Shown in pieces: positions 15,057 to 23,444 of a stretch of 64,000 nt of DNA. The stretch comes from Gluconacetobacter diazotrophicus PA1 5 (GTDB lineage: Bacteria > Pseudomonadota > Alphaproteobacteria > Acetobacterales > Acetobacteraceae). How positions within the stretch are numbered: the stretch's first letter is position 1; every line of letters begins with the position of its first letter. The translations under genes and the position numbers were made by a program. The stretch covers positions 372,001 to 436,000 of the forward strand of contig NC_011365.1 in the NCBI RefSeq assembly GCF_000021325.1, read 5' to 3'. The notes beneath the pieces are model-generated. The model was not told where the DNA came from. It did not search any database and saw only the letters and a list, made by a program, of their open reading frames with translations.

Positions 15057-15907
15057 CGCATCGGAATCGGCAGCTCGTTGTTGCTCAGGATGGTGGCGAG
15101 GTATCATTGGCGGTGGAGGACATCGCGTGCCTTATCCTCGATACGCGACAAGTGAGCATCACCGGGTCTCTTCTCTCTGCGCTTGCAGAAAATGGCGTTG
15201 CCATGATCGTGCCCGATGCCAGGCATCATCCTGCCGGTATCCTGCTGCCTTTTCACCAGCATCATGCCCAGGCGCACATAGCACATGCCCAGATCTCGAT
15301 CAGCCAACCATTGAAGAAGCGCCTGTGGCAGACATTGGTCGTCGCCAAGATACGTAATCAGGCTGCACTACTGGACCAACTCGGCCGGCCGCAAGGACAA
15401 ACGATTGCAGCAATGGCTGGACGGGTCGCTTCCGGCGATCCGGGCAATGTGGAAGCACAGGCGGCCCGAGCTTACTGGGCGAGCCTGTTTTCGGATTTTA
15501 CACGCGCAAACGAGAATGATCGTCGTAATGCGTTGCTTAACTATGGTTATGCGATCATGCGAGCCGCGATTGCACGCGCATGCGTGGCGCTGGGATTGCT
15601 CCCAGCTTTCGGGGTACATCACGCATCGAAAACCAATGCGTTCAATCTCGTCGACGATCTGATCGAGCCGTTCCGCCCCTTTGTGGACCGCATGGCGCAT
15701 GACCGGGCTTTGGAACATGTAGGGGACACGCTGTCTATCGAGGATCGCCGTCAAATGTCGACGATCCTCAATGACAATGCGGCCATCGGTCGCGAGCGAA
15801 TGACCGTCCTGGCCGCAACCGAAGCGGTAGCCATGTCCGTGGTGCGCGCCATCGAGCATGGCAGTGCCGCGCTTCTCTCGACTCCAACTCTGAAAGCCCG
15901 GGATTGA
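15014..15907 (+). CDS. cas1: Cas1 integrase, type II
   Basis: Cas1 with Cas2 integrates new spacers at the leader-end repeat. The 297-residue protein has the type II pattern, beginning MAWRGVHISHPSRL. The three metal-binding residues are in place: E147 (VEAQAARAYW), H203 (GVHHASKTN) and E218 (LIEPFRP), at nearly the same positions as in S. pyogenes Cas1. Length is normal for the family. The start lies inside the severed cas9 tail, so since the IS insertion its translation depends on ribosomes entering at its own start or arriving from the IS transcript. No csn2 or cas4 is present, which defines subtype II-C. Confidence 0.96.
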   Translation: MAWRGVHISHPSRLTHRNRQLVVAQDGGEVSLAVEDIACLILDTRQVSITGSLLSALAENGVAMIVPDARHHPAGILLPFHQHHAQAHIAHAQISISQPLKKRLWQTLVVAKIRNQAALLDQLGRPQGQTIAAMAGRVASGDPGNVEAQAARAYWASLFSDFTRANENDRRNALLNYGYAIMRAAIARACVALGLLPAFGVHHASKTNAFNLVDDLIEPFRPFVDRMAHDRALEHVGDTLSIEDRRQMSTILNDNAAIGRERMTVLAATEAVAMSVVRAIEHGSAALLSTPTLKARD

Positions 15908-15916
15908 CGGTGCGCG

Positions 15917-16246
15917 ATGAAAGCCGAGGACATCCGGTTCATGTGGCTTCTCGTATTTTTCGACCTTCCGGTTCGCACCAAAGAGCAGCGACGACGCGCC
16001 AGTCGCTTTCGCCATTTCCTCAAGGATGACGGCTTCTTGATGTTGCAATTTTCGGTTTACGCACGCATCTGCCGAGGACAGGACGCTGTGGAAAAGCATG
16101 TTCGGCGGGTGCGGTCGAATCTTCCAAAGGAAGGTAGCGTTCGGACACTACAAATCACGGACAGGCAATACGGACGGATGGAATTGATGCTGGGCCTTGC
16201 GCCAAAAACCGAGCGAATCGGACCTTCTCAGATGGTGCTGTTGTGA
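15917..16246 (+). CDS. cas2: Cas2 endoribonuclease-fold adaptation protein
   Basis: Structural partner of Cas1 in spacer integration; two Cas2 bridge two Cas1 dimers. The 109-residue protein has the ferredoxin-like fold pattern with FFDLPVRTKEQRR near residue 14, where the Asp after FF is the conserved residue. It starts at ATG 15917, nine bases after the cas1 stop, and ends inside a strong inverted repeat (16241-16276). Intact by length and motif. Confidence 0.95.
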   Translation: MKAEDIRFMWLLVFFDLPVRTKEQRRRASRFRHFLKDDGFLMLQFSVYARICRGQDAVEKHVRRVRSNLPKEGSVRTLQITDRQYGRMELMLGLAPKTERIGPSQMVLL

Positions 16247-16276
16247 TTTCGGCGTCAAAAAACGCGGAAATCACAA
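16241..16276. terminator. 15-bp inverted repeat at the cas2/array boundary
   Basis: TTGTGATTTCGGCGT (16241-16255) and ACGCGGAAATCACAA (16262-16276) match at 14 of 15 positions around CAAAAA. It contains the cas2 stop codon. It lies where the cas operon (plus) and the array (minus, if read as argued) converge, so it could stop both transcripts. No T run follows, so it may need Rho or act as an RNA structure. Confidence 0.5.
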
Positions 16277-16302
16277 CAGTTCCAATTACTTCCCTGCAAG
16301 GT

Positions 16303-16602
16303 AGCCTACCATCGGCAAATCGGTAGGGAAACCACGGCTCAGCCGGCTGGGCATTGCCCTACGAGAGGAGCCTACCATCGGCAAATCGGTAGGGAAACCA
16401 CGGCAGGGGAGCGCGTCACCTTCGACAAGGGCCTAGCCTACCATCGGCAAATCGGTAGGGAAACCACGGCCCTCGTTGCTCGCGCGCGGGTGCAGGGCTG
16501 AGCCTACCATCGGCAAATCGGTAGGGAAACCACGGCTCCGCACGTTCACGCGTACCAGCATCGCGGAGCCTACCATCGGCAAATCGGTAGGGAAACCACG
16601 GC
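16303..16602 (-). CRISPR. CRISPR array, 5 identical 36-bp repeats and 4 spacers of 30 bp
   Basis: Repeats are at 16303-16338, 16369-16404, 16435-16470, 16501-16536 and 16567-16602, all identical; the plus strand begins AGCCTACCATCGGC and ends GGGAAACCACGGC. Each of the four spacers is 30 bp, as usual for type II-C. I assign the minus strand as sense for two reasons. The minus-strand repeat starts GCCGTGG, and its 5' part pairs with the anti-repeat upstream of cas9. It also ends TGGTAGGCT, an extended -10-like motif at the same place as TGCTACAAT in Neisseria repeats. Partial palindrome CCTACC/GGTAGG. No degenerate terminal repeat is seen. Confidence 0.97.
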
Positions 16603-16734
16603 TGCTCTTAGCTGTGCCGGTGGATTTTGTGGGCACGAAGAACTCATGATTTTCATCCAATTCTTCCGGGTTTTCCACGCTGCTGGGCGGGTTCCCTCTG
16701 GCGCGGCGGGGCCGGTGTCGCTACATCGCCCTGC

Positions 16735-17274
16735 ATGATCGACCGTGACGCCATCGCCGCCGCCATTCCCATGCCCATCCTGGTCGCGCCGCAGGCCATC
16801 CTGCGGCAGAAGGCGCGCCCCGTCCGGCCCGAGGATGCGGCGGGCGTGCGCGATGCCCTGCCGCGCATGTTCGCCGCCATGTACCAGGCCCCGGGGATCG
16901 GCCTGGCGGCCCCGCAGGTCGGGATGGGCCTGCGATTTGCCATCGTGGATTTGGGCGAGGAAGGCGAGCGCCAGCCGCTGATCCTGATCAACCCGGACGT
17001 GATCGCGGAATCGGACAGCCTGGCCTCGCGCGAGGAAGGGTGCCTGTCCCTGCCCAACCAATATGCCGAGGTGATCCGCCCCGACCGTGTCCGCGTGCGC
17101 TACCGCACCCTGGACGGCACAGAGGAGGAACTGGAGGCCGACGGCCTGCTGGCCACCTGCATCCAGCATGAGATCGATCATCTGGAAGGCATCCTGTTCG
17201 TCGATCACCTCTCGACGCTGAAGCGCAACATGATCATGCGGCGCCTGGCCAAGGAACAGCGCCAGAAACGCTGA
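16735..17274 (+). CDS. def: Peptide deformylase
   Basis: Removes the formyl group from nascent N-terminal fMet in the cytoplasm. The 179-residue protein has all three metal-site motifs: GIGLAAPQVG (about residues 50-59), EGCLSLP (about 101-107) and QHEIDHLEG (about 143-151, the HExxH pair). The ATG at 16735 is chosen because the open frame upstream runs through sequence next to the CRISPR repeats and matches no deformylase. fmt and truA follow; the def-fmt pairing is classical because Fmt adds the group Def removes. The gap 16603-16734 shows no other gene. Confidence 0.96.
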   Translation: MIDRDAIAAAIPMPILVAPQAILRQKARPVRPEDAAGVRDALPRMFAAMYQAPGIGLAAPQVGMGLRFAIVDLGEEGERQPLILINPDVIAESDSLASREEGCLSLPNQYAEVIRPDRVRVRYRTLDGTEEELEADGLLATCIQHEIDHLEGILFVDHLSTLKRNMIMRRLAKEQRQKR

Positions 17275-17319
17275 GTCTTTTCAGCGCTGATCATTCTCGG
17301 GAAACAGGATCGGATCGTC

Positions 17320-18237
17320 ATGCGCCTGGCCTTCATGGGAACACCCGATTTCGCGGTTCCCGCCCTGCACGCCCTGCACGAAGCGGGGCACGAGATCGCC
17401 GTGGTCTACAGCCAGCCGCCCCGTCCCGCCGGGCGCGGCCAGGCGGTGCGTCCCCAGCCCGTCCACCTGGCGGCCGAGGCGCTGGGCATTCCGGTGCGCG
17501 TGCCCACCCGGCTGCGCGCCAATCACGACGAACATGCGTTCTTCCGCGCGCTGGACCTGGATGCGGCGGTGGTCGCGGCCTACGGGCTGATCCTGCCCGG
17601 CGCGATGCTGGACGCCCCGCGCCGGGGCTGCCTGAACGTCCATGCCAGCCTGCTGCCCCGCTGGCGGGGGGCCGCGCCGATCCAGGCCGCGATCCTGGCC
17701 GGCGACGACGAGAGCGGCGTGACCATCATGCAGATGGACGAAGGGCTGGATACCGGCGCGATGCTGCTGACCGGCCGCGTCGCCCTGACGCCGGCAACCA
17801 CCGCCAGCACGCTGCATGACGACCTGGCGGCCATGGGGGGCCGGCTGATCGTGGCGGCCCTGGCGAATTCGGAGACCGCCGCGATTCCCCAGCCCGCCGA
17901 GGGCGCGACCTATGCCGCCCGCCTGACCCGCGAGGACGGACGCATCGACTGGACCCGCGATGCCGTGGATATCGACCGGCAGGTCCGCGCCCTGACGCCC
18001 TGGCCGGGCACCTTCACCACGCTGGACGGCACGGTCCTGAAGATCGGCGCCGCGACCCCGATCGACGGGCCGCGGGACGCGGTACCCGGCACGGTGCTGG
18101 ACGACCGGCTGACGGTCGCCTGCGGCCAGGGGACCCTGCGCCTGACCCGCATCCAGCGCCCGGGACGCGGCATGATGGAGGCCGACGCCTTCCTGCGCGG
18201 CCAGCCGGTCCCCGTCGGCACGCGGCTGGGATCGTGA
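17320..18237 (+). CDS. fmt: Methionyl-tRNA formyltransferase
   Basis: Transfers formyl from 10-formyl-THF to Met-tRNAfMet, the partner reaction to Def. The 305-residue protein has the N-terminal formyltransferase domain with [15 protein letters not shown] (residues 5-19) and the signature [20 protein letters not shown] near residue 106, where N, H and downstream D form the active site. The C-terminal domain is OB-like. The stop overlaps the truA GTG as GTGA (18234-18237). Confidence 0.96.
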   Translation: MRLAFMGTPDFAVPALHALHEAGHEIAVVYSQPPRPAGRGQAVRPQPVHLAAEALGIPVRVPTRLRANHDEHAFFRALDLDAAVVAAYGLILPGAMLDAPRRGCLNVHASLLPRWRGAAPIQAAILAGDDESGVTIMQMDEGLDTGAMLLTGRVALTPATTASTLHDDLAAMGGRLIVAALANSETAAIPQPAEGATYAARLTREDGRIDWTRDAVDIDRQVRALTPWPGTFTTLDGTVLKIGAATPIDGPRDAVPGTVLDDRLTVACGQGTLRLTRIQRPGRGMMEADAFLRGQPVPVGTRLGS

Positions 18238-19010
18238 CCGCGCCGTCGCTCCAGCGCTGGGCCGTACGCATCGAATATGACGGACGCCCCTTCGTCGGCT
18301 GGCAGCGCCAGATCACCGGCCTGTCGGTCCAGCAGGTACTGGAGGAAGCAGCGAGCCGGCTGGCGTCCGGACGCGTCGTGCCCAGCATTACCGCCGGGCG
18401 CACCGATGCCGGCGTGCATGCCACCGGCCAGGCGGCGCACCTGGATTTTCCCGGCGACGTGCGCCTGAACGATTCGACCGTGCGCGATGCGCTGAATTTC
18501 CACATGAAGCCTTATCCGGTGGCGGTGCTGCGGGCCTGTCCGGTCGATACCGAATGGAGCGCGCGGTTTTCCGCCATCCGCCGGTCCTATCGCTATCGGA
18601 TCCTGAACCGCCGCAGCCGGCCGACCCTGGATGACGGACGGGTCTGGCTGGTCAAGCGCACCCTGGACGAAGCGGCCATGGCGCGGGCCGCCCGCCTTCT
18701 GCTGGGACGGCATGATTTCACTTCGTTCCGCGCCAGCGCATGCCAGGCCAGGAGCCCGCTGCGGACGCTGGACCGGCTGGGCGTCGTCCGCCAGGGCGAG
18801 GAAATCGTGATCGAGGCCGAGGCCCGGTCGTTCCTGCATCACCAGGTGCGCAACATGGTCGGCACATTGAAGCTGGTGGGGGAAGGACTGTGGGCGCCCG
18901 ACCGGGTGGCGGCGGCACTGGCCGCCTGCGACCGGCGGGCGGCGGGCCCGACAGCCCCCCCGGACGGGTTGTACCTGACGGGGGTGGGCTACGACCCCGA
19001 TCCGTTCTAA
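18234..19010 (+). CDS. truA: tRNA pseudouridine(38-40) synthase
   Basis: Isomerises U38, U39 and U40 in the anticodon arm. The 258-residue protein contains the catalytic motif [13 protein letters not shown] (about residues 52-64, D is the nucleophile) and the C-terminal [11 protein letters not shown]. It starts with GTG at 18234 overlapping the fmt stop, so def-fmt-truA form one unit. It converges with the membrane protein gene, whose stop is 6 bases away. Confidence 0.95.
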   Translation: MTAPSLQRWAVRIEYDGRPFVGWQRQITGLSVQQVLEEAASRLASGRVVPSITAGRTDAGVHATGQAAHLDFPGDVRLNDSTVRDALNFHMKPYPVAVLRACPVDTEWSARFSAIRRSYRYRILNRRSRPTLDDGRVWLVKRTLDEAAMARAARLLLGRHDFTSFRASACQARSPLRTLDRLGVVRQGEEIVIEAEARSFLHHQVRNMVGTLKLVGEGLWAPDRVAAALAACDRRAAGPTAPPDGLYLTGVGYDPDPF

Positions 19011-19016
19011 ATCCCC

Positions 19017-19655
19017 TTACTGCGGAGCGTGCGCCGATGGCAGGGCCAGGAAATCCTGCCAGGGCGCATAATGGGGCGGCAGCACCGCCGCCGCCTCGCC
19101 CAGGACCAGGATCGCCGCCGCGACCGCCAGAACGACCAGAATCGCCCGCCACACGCCAAGCGCCAGCCCCACCCGTGCGATGAACCAGGTCAGCCACAGG
19201 TTATAGGCGAAGACGATCCCGTTCAGGATCAGCGCGGAATGCACGGCATTGAGACCGGCCGGCAGGACCATCGCCACCACGGCCACGGCGATCAGCATGA
19301 CGAACAGCACCAGCCAGTCGCACCACAGCGCCGCGGTCATGTAGCGGGGCCACAGGGCCTCGCGCCCCCACAGGCGTGCCAACTGATGGGTCACGATGAT
19401 CGGCGTCAGGACCAGGCAGAGCGAGAACAGGATCTTGGTCCCGCTCAGTCCCGTGGGGGCCTGGACCAGGGTCAGCAACGCACCGACCAGCCACAGCGCC
19501 ACGCGCGGGGCCAGCGCGGTCAACACCGAATCCTGGGTCGCACCGAAACAGTTCAGCCCCTCGCGCCGGCCACGGCCCAGCAGCATCATGCCGCGAAAGA
19601 TACCGCCGGCGCTGTTCGGCAACGGTCCCTGCGGCACGCCGCGTCCCTGCATCAT
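19017..19655 (-). CDS. Unrecognised integral membrane protein
   Basis: I do not recognise this 212-residue protein. It begins [18 protein letters not shown] and then shows about five hydrophobic segments: near residues 50-65, 72-90, 110-133, 140-160 and 165-190. There are no catalytic motifs or signal peptide. Its ATG overlaps the dapE stop (ATGATG around 19652-19655), so it is co-translated behind dapD-dapE, but nothing links it to lysine synthesis. Comparison with Yip1-type proteins would be worth testing, but I see no diagnostic motif. Confidence 0.7.
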   Translation of the reverse strand: MMQGRGVPQGPLPNSAGGIFRGMMLLGRGRREGLNCFGATQDSVLTALAPRVALWLVGALLTLVQAPTGLSGTKILFSLCLVLTPIIVTHQLARLWGREALWPRYMTAALWCDWLVLFVMLIAVAVVAMVLPAGLNAVHSALILNGIVFAYNLWLTWFIARVGLALGVWRAILVVLAVAAAILVLGEAAAVLPPHYAPWQDFLALPSAHAPQ

Positions 19656-20809
19656 CCCATCAGCCTTTCAAGAAACGCCGCATAGATGTCGGTCAGCGCG
19701 AGAAGGTCGGCAACGGGCACGTGCTCGTCCACCTTGTGCATGCTGGCCCCGACCAGGCCGAATTCGGCAACCGGGCAATAGCGGCTGATGAACCGTGCAT
19801 CGGACGTGCCGCCCCCGGTATCCAGCCGCGGCGCCCGCCCCGTCACCGCCTGGATGGACGCGGCCAGCATGTCCAGCTCCGGCGTGGGTTCGGTACGGAA
19901 GGCTTCACCGCTGATCTGGACCGTGACCTCCGCCCCCGGGGCGTGGACATGCGCGACGCCGCGGATCCAGTCGGCCAGGCCCTGGCCGGTATGCAGGTCG
20001 TTGAAGCGGATGTTCAGCCGTGCCGTGGCCCGGCCGGGAATGACATTGGTCGCCTCGTTGCCGACATCGACCGTGGTGACCTGCAGGCTGGACGGTTCGA
20101 ACCACTCCGTTCCCTGGTCCAACGGGCGGGCCGTCAGGTCCGACAGGATGGCCAGCAGGCGATGGACCGGATTGTCGGCCCGATGGGGATAGGCCACGTG
20201 ACCCTGGATTCCCGGCACGACGATCCGGGCATTCAGGCTGCCGCGACGCCCGATCTTGATGACATCGCCCAGATGGTCGGGATTGGTCGGTTCGCCCACC
20301 ACGCAGAAATCGGGAACCTGCCCGTGCGCCGCCATCCATTCCAGCACCTTGACGGTGCCGAAGGTGGCCGGTCCTTCCTCGTCGCCGGTAATCAGCAGGC
20401 TGACCGAACCCCGCAGCGTCCGGCCCGATTCCAGTATCCGTGCCACGGCGCCGACGAAGGCGGCGATCCCGCCCTTCATGTCACATGCGCCGCGCCCGTA
20501 CAGGCGGCCGTCCCGCAGCGCGGCCTCGAACGGGCCCGAGGTCCAGCCGCCATCGCCGGGCGGCACCACGTCGGTATGTCCGGCGAAACAGAGATGCGGC
20601 CCCGACCGGCCCAGCCGCGCGAACAGGTTCGGGGTGCGGGCAGGTCCCTCGCCAAACGGCAGGTCGGTGACGTCGAACCCCAGCCCGCGCAGGGCAGCCG
20701 TCAGCACCCCGATCGCGCCGCCATCGTCCGGCGTGACCGACGGCGCGCGGATCAGGTCCCGCGCCAGGGTGAGCGCGGGGGTGGATGCCGGGGTCAGGGC
20801 ACCGGTCAA
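19652..20809 (-). CDS. dapE: Succinyl-diaminopimelate desuccinylase
   Basis: Hydrolyses N-succinyl-LL-2,6-diaminopimelate in lysine and peptidoglycan synthesis; a di-zinc M20 peptidase-family enzyme of the cytoplasm. The 385-residue protein shows the zinc ligands in [13 protein letters not shown] (His near 74), [10 protein letters not shown] (Asp near 107) and the catalytic GDEEGPA (Glu pair near 141). The C-terminal CxxxEFG-like region ([14 protein letters not shown]) supplies the last His. It overlaps the dapD stop (20806-20809) by 4 bases. Confidence 0.95.
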   Translation of the reverse strand: MTGALTPASTPALTLARDLIRAPSVTPDDGGAIGVLTAALRGLGFDVTDLPFGEGPARTPNLFARLGRSGPHLCFAGHTDVVPPGDGGWTSGPFEAALRDGRLYGRGACDMKGGIAAFVGAVARILESGRTLRGSVSLLITGDEEGPATFGTVKVLEWMAAHGQVPDFCVVGEPTNPDHLGDVIKIGRRGSLNARIVVPGIQGHVAYPHRADNPVHRLLAILSDLTARPLDQGTEWFEPSSLQVTTVDVGNEATNVIPGRATARLNIRFNDLHTGQGLADWIRGVAHVHAPGAEVTVQISGEAFRTEPTPELDMLAASIQAVTGRAPRLDTGGGTSDARFISRYCPVAEFGLVGASMHKVDEHVPVADLLALTDIYAAFLERLMG

Positions 20810-21651
20810 TCGCGCAGCAATTCGTTGATCGAGGTCTTGGAGCGGGTGCGTTCGTCGACGCGCTTCACGATCACGGCGCAGGCCAGCGCGGGCAGCGGCG
20901 TGCCGTCGGCGGCATGCGGCGTACGCGGCGGCAGCGTGCCCGGCACCACGACCGAATAGGCCGGCACGCGGCCGACGAAGACCTCGCCCGTCGTGCGGTC
21001 GACGATCTTGGTCGACGCGCTCAGGAACACGCCCATCGACAGCACGCTACCGCGCTCGACGATCACGCCCTCGGCGACTTCCGAGCGCGCGCCGATGAAG
21101 CAGTCATCCTCGATGATGACCGGCGCGGCCTGCAACGGTTCCAGCACGCCACCGATGCCGACACCGCCGCTGATATGGCAGTTGCGGCCGATCTGCGCGC
21201 AGCTTCCGATCGTGACCCAGGTATCGACCATCGTGCCGCTTTCGACGCGGGCGCCGGCATTGACGAAGCTGGGCATCAGCACCACGCCGGGCGCGATATA
21301 GGCCGACCGCCGGACGATGGCGCCCGGAACGGCGCGGAAGGCCGCCTGGCCGAACTGTGCCTCGTCCCAACCCTGGAACTTCAGCGGCACCTTGTCGAAG
21401 AACGGCGCCGGTGCGGCAGGCATCACGTGGCTGTCGTTCAGGCGGAAGGACAGCAGCACCGCCTTCTTCAGCCACTCATTGACGACCCACCCGGCATCGG
21501 TGGGCGTGGCAACGCGCAGCGCGCCCGAATCCAGCCCGGCCAGCGCATGCTCGACGGCCTCGCGGTCCGCGCCTTTCGTGGCAGAGGACAGCGTGTCGCG
21601 CCGCTCCCATGCTGCCTCGATATGGGTCCGGAGGGCGTGCTCGTCGTTCAT
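20806..21651 (-). CDS. dapD: Tetrahydrodipicolinate N-succinyltransferase
   Basis: Adds succinyl from succinyl-CoA to tetrahydrodipicolinate, the step before the aminotransferase and DapE. The 281-residue protein has the left-handed beta-helix hexapeptide region (about residues 105-215, with repeats such as [19 protein letters not shown]). The start [18 protein letters not shown] at 21651 matches the family; an in-frame ATG 19 codons earlier adds unrelated sequence. dapD and dapE are coupled by a 4-base overlap. Confidence 0.95.
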   Translation of the reverse strand: MNDEHALRTHIEAAWERRDTLSSATKGADREAVEHALAGLDSGALRVATPTDAGWVVNEWLKKAVLLSFRLNDSHVMPAAPAPFFDKVPLKFQGWDEAQFGQAAFRAVPGAIVRRSAYIAPGVVLMPSFVNAGARVESGTMVDTWVTIGSCAQIGRNCHISGGVGIGGVLEPLQAAPVIIEDDCFIGARSEVAEGVIVERGSVLSMGVFLSASTKIVDRTTGEVFVGRVPAYSVVVPGTLPPRTPHAADGTPLPALACAVIVKRVDERTRSKTSINELLRD

Positions 21652-21777
21652 GGTCCTGCAATCCTGTCTCGGCGATGGCCATGGCGGCCCATCGCATTCC
21701 GTCTTCATGTCGCGGGACCATGCGAAGGAAGGCCCCGGCCTGTCAACGCATCTCGCCCCCGTGGCGTCGCGCGGTCC

Positions 21778-22746
21778 CTATTCGCCGCGGATCAGCGTTC
21801 CGGGACCGGCCTCGGTGAACAGTTCCAGCAGGCAGGCATGGGGCACCCGGCCGTCCAGGATCACCGCCGCCCTGGCGCCGCTGCGCACGGCCTCCAGGCA
21901 GGTTTCCACCTTGGGGATCATGCCGCCGCTGATCATGCCGCTGGCAATGCCGCGCCGGGCTTCCTCGGCCGTCAGTTCGGGGATCAGCGCGCCGGTCTCG
22001 TCCAGCACGCCGGGCACGTCGGTCAGCATCAGCAGCCGCGTGGCATGCACCGCGCCCGCGATCGCGCCGGCGGCGGTATCGGCATTGATATTGTACGTCT
22101 CACCGGCCTCGCCGATGCCCACGGGGGCCACGACGGGGATCAGGCCCGATCCGGACAGGGCGTAGAGCACGCGCGGATCGATATGCGTGGGTTCGCCGAC
22201 GAAGCCCAGGTCCAGCGCCCGCTCCTGGCCGCTGGCATCGCGGGTGGTGCGCTGCAGGCGCCGCGCGGTGATCAGCCCGCCATCCTTGCCGGAAATCCCG
22301 ACCGCCAGCGCGCCGGCCTGGTTGATCAGGCCGGCGACCTGCTTGTTCACCTTCCCCGCCAGGACCATTTCGATCACGTCGACCATGGCGGCATCGGTGA
22401 CCCGCAGCCCGTCCACGAAGGTCGAGGGGATCTGCAACCGGGTCAGCATGGCGCTGATCTGCGGGCCGCCGCCATGAACGATGACGGGATTGACCCCCAC
22501 CAGCTTCAGCAGCGCGATGTCGTGCCCGAACGCGTTGGACAGCGAATCGTCCACCATGGCGTGGCCGCCATATTTGACCACGATCGTATCCCCGGCATAG
22601 CGACGCAGGAACGGCAGCGCCTGGGCCAGGACGGCGGCCCGTTCCTGCGCTTCCTGCATCGTCCGCACGATATCGCCGGTCGTGCCGCCGCCTGGGAATT
22701 CGCTCTGGGATTCGCTCATCGGGTCGTGCCCTGTCGTCTTGGTCAT
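21778..22746 (-). CDS. argB: Acetylglutamate kinase
   Basis: Phosphorylates N-acetyl-L-glutamate, second step of arginine synthesis. The 322-residue amino-acid kinase has the phosphate-binding motif VVKYGGHAMVDD near residue 57, HGGGPQIS near 90 and the C-terminal GGMIPKVETCL. An N-terminal extension of about 40 residues resembles the helix that allows hexamerisation and arginine feedback in some bacteria. It starts 13 bases after the engB stop, so both are likely one transcript. The 126-base gap to dapD shows no feature. Confidence 0.95.
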   Translation of the reverse strand: MTKTTGHDPMSESQSEFPGGGTTGDIVRTMQEAQERAAVLAQALPFLRRYAGDTIVVKYGGHAMVDDSLSNAFGHDIALLKLVGVNPVIVHGGGPQISAMLTRLQIPSTFVDGLRVTDAAMVDVIEMVLAGKVNKQVAGLINQAGALAVGISGKDGGLITARRLQRTTRDASGQERALDLGFVGEPTHIDPRVLYALSGSGLIPVVAPVGIGEAGETYNINADTAAGAIAGAVHATRLLMLTDVPGVLDETGALIPELTAEEARRGIASGMISGGMIPKVETCLEAVRSGARAAVILDGRVPHACLLELFTEAGPGTLIRGE

Positions 22747-22759
22747 GATGGGAACCGGT

Positions 22760-23431
22760 TCAGCCCGCTTGGGGCAGGGCCAGGGCCGCCAGTTCGGCGC
22801 GCAGTTCGGGGATGCCCAGCCCGGTGTCGCTGCTGGTGGCGAAGGTTCCGGGATAGGCGGCCGGATGCTGCCGGGCCAGGTCGGCCGCCTGGCTGCGCTT
22901 GGCTTCCAGCGCGCCGGGGCGCGGCGCGTCGCACTTCGTCAGCACGATCTGGAACGTCACGGCCGCACGGTCCAGCAGCGTCATGATCTCGCGGTCCGAC
23001 GCCTTGAGTTCGATCCGCGAATCCAGCAGCAGGATCACGCGCTGCAGGGTCGGACGTCCGCGCAGATAGGCGAACATCATGCCCTGCCAGTCTTCCTTCA
23101 CATCCTTCGCGGCGCGGGCGTAGCCGTAGCCCGGCATGTCCACCAGGGTCAGCCGCCCCCCCAGGTCGAAGAAATTCAGCTGCTTGGTCCGCCCCGGTTC
23201 CGACGATGCGCGCGCCAGTGCGCGGCGTCCGGTCAGGGCGTTGATCAGGCTGGATTTCCCGACATTCGACCGTCCGGCGAACGCGATTTCCGGCGCACCG
23301 GGGGGCGGAAGCTGCTCCAGCTTCTGCGCCCCGAAGAAGAAATCACACGGACCGGCAAACAGCAGGCGGCCGGCTTCGAGCAGCCGTTCTTCCTCGTCCG
23401 GGGTGCGGGGGGTGGCGTTGAAGTCGGACAT
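22760..23431 (-). CDS. engB: Ribosome biogenesis GTPase YsxC/EngB
   Basis: Essential GTPase of 50S subunit assembly. The 223-residue protein has G1 GRSNVGKSSL (near residue 53), G2 around GRTKQLNFF, G3 VDMPGYGYA and G4 TKCD. The start MSDFNATPRT at 23431 is preferred; an in-frame ATG 15 codons earlier lies inside yidC. The yidC-engB-argB order is known in alphaproteobacteria. Confidence 0.94.
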   Translation of the reverse strand: MSDFNATPRTPDEEERLLEAGRLLFAGPCDFFFGAQKLEQLPPPGAPEIAFAGRSNVGKSSLINALTGRRALARASSEPGRTKQLNFFDLGGRLTLVDMPGYGYARAAKDVKEDWQGMMFAYLRGRPTLQRVILLLDSRIELKASDREIMTLLDRAAVTFQIVLTKCDAPRPGALEAKRSQAADLARQHPAAYPGTFATSSDTGLGIPELRAELAALALPQAG

Positions 23432-23444
23432 CAGGCCCTGCCGC

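Noticed and set aside
16433-16678. Open frame on the minus strand with repeated GFPTDLPMVG-like units
   Set aside because: It is the translation of CRISPR repeats and spacers (66-bp period is a multiple of three), not a gene.
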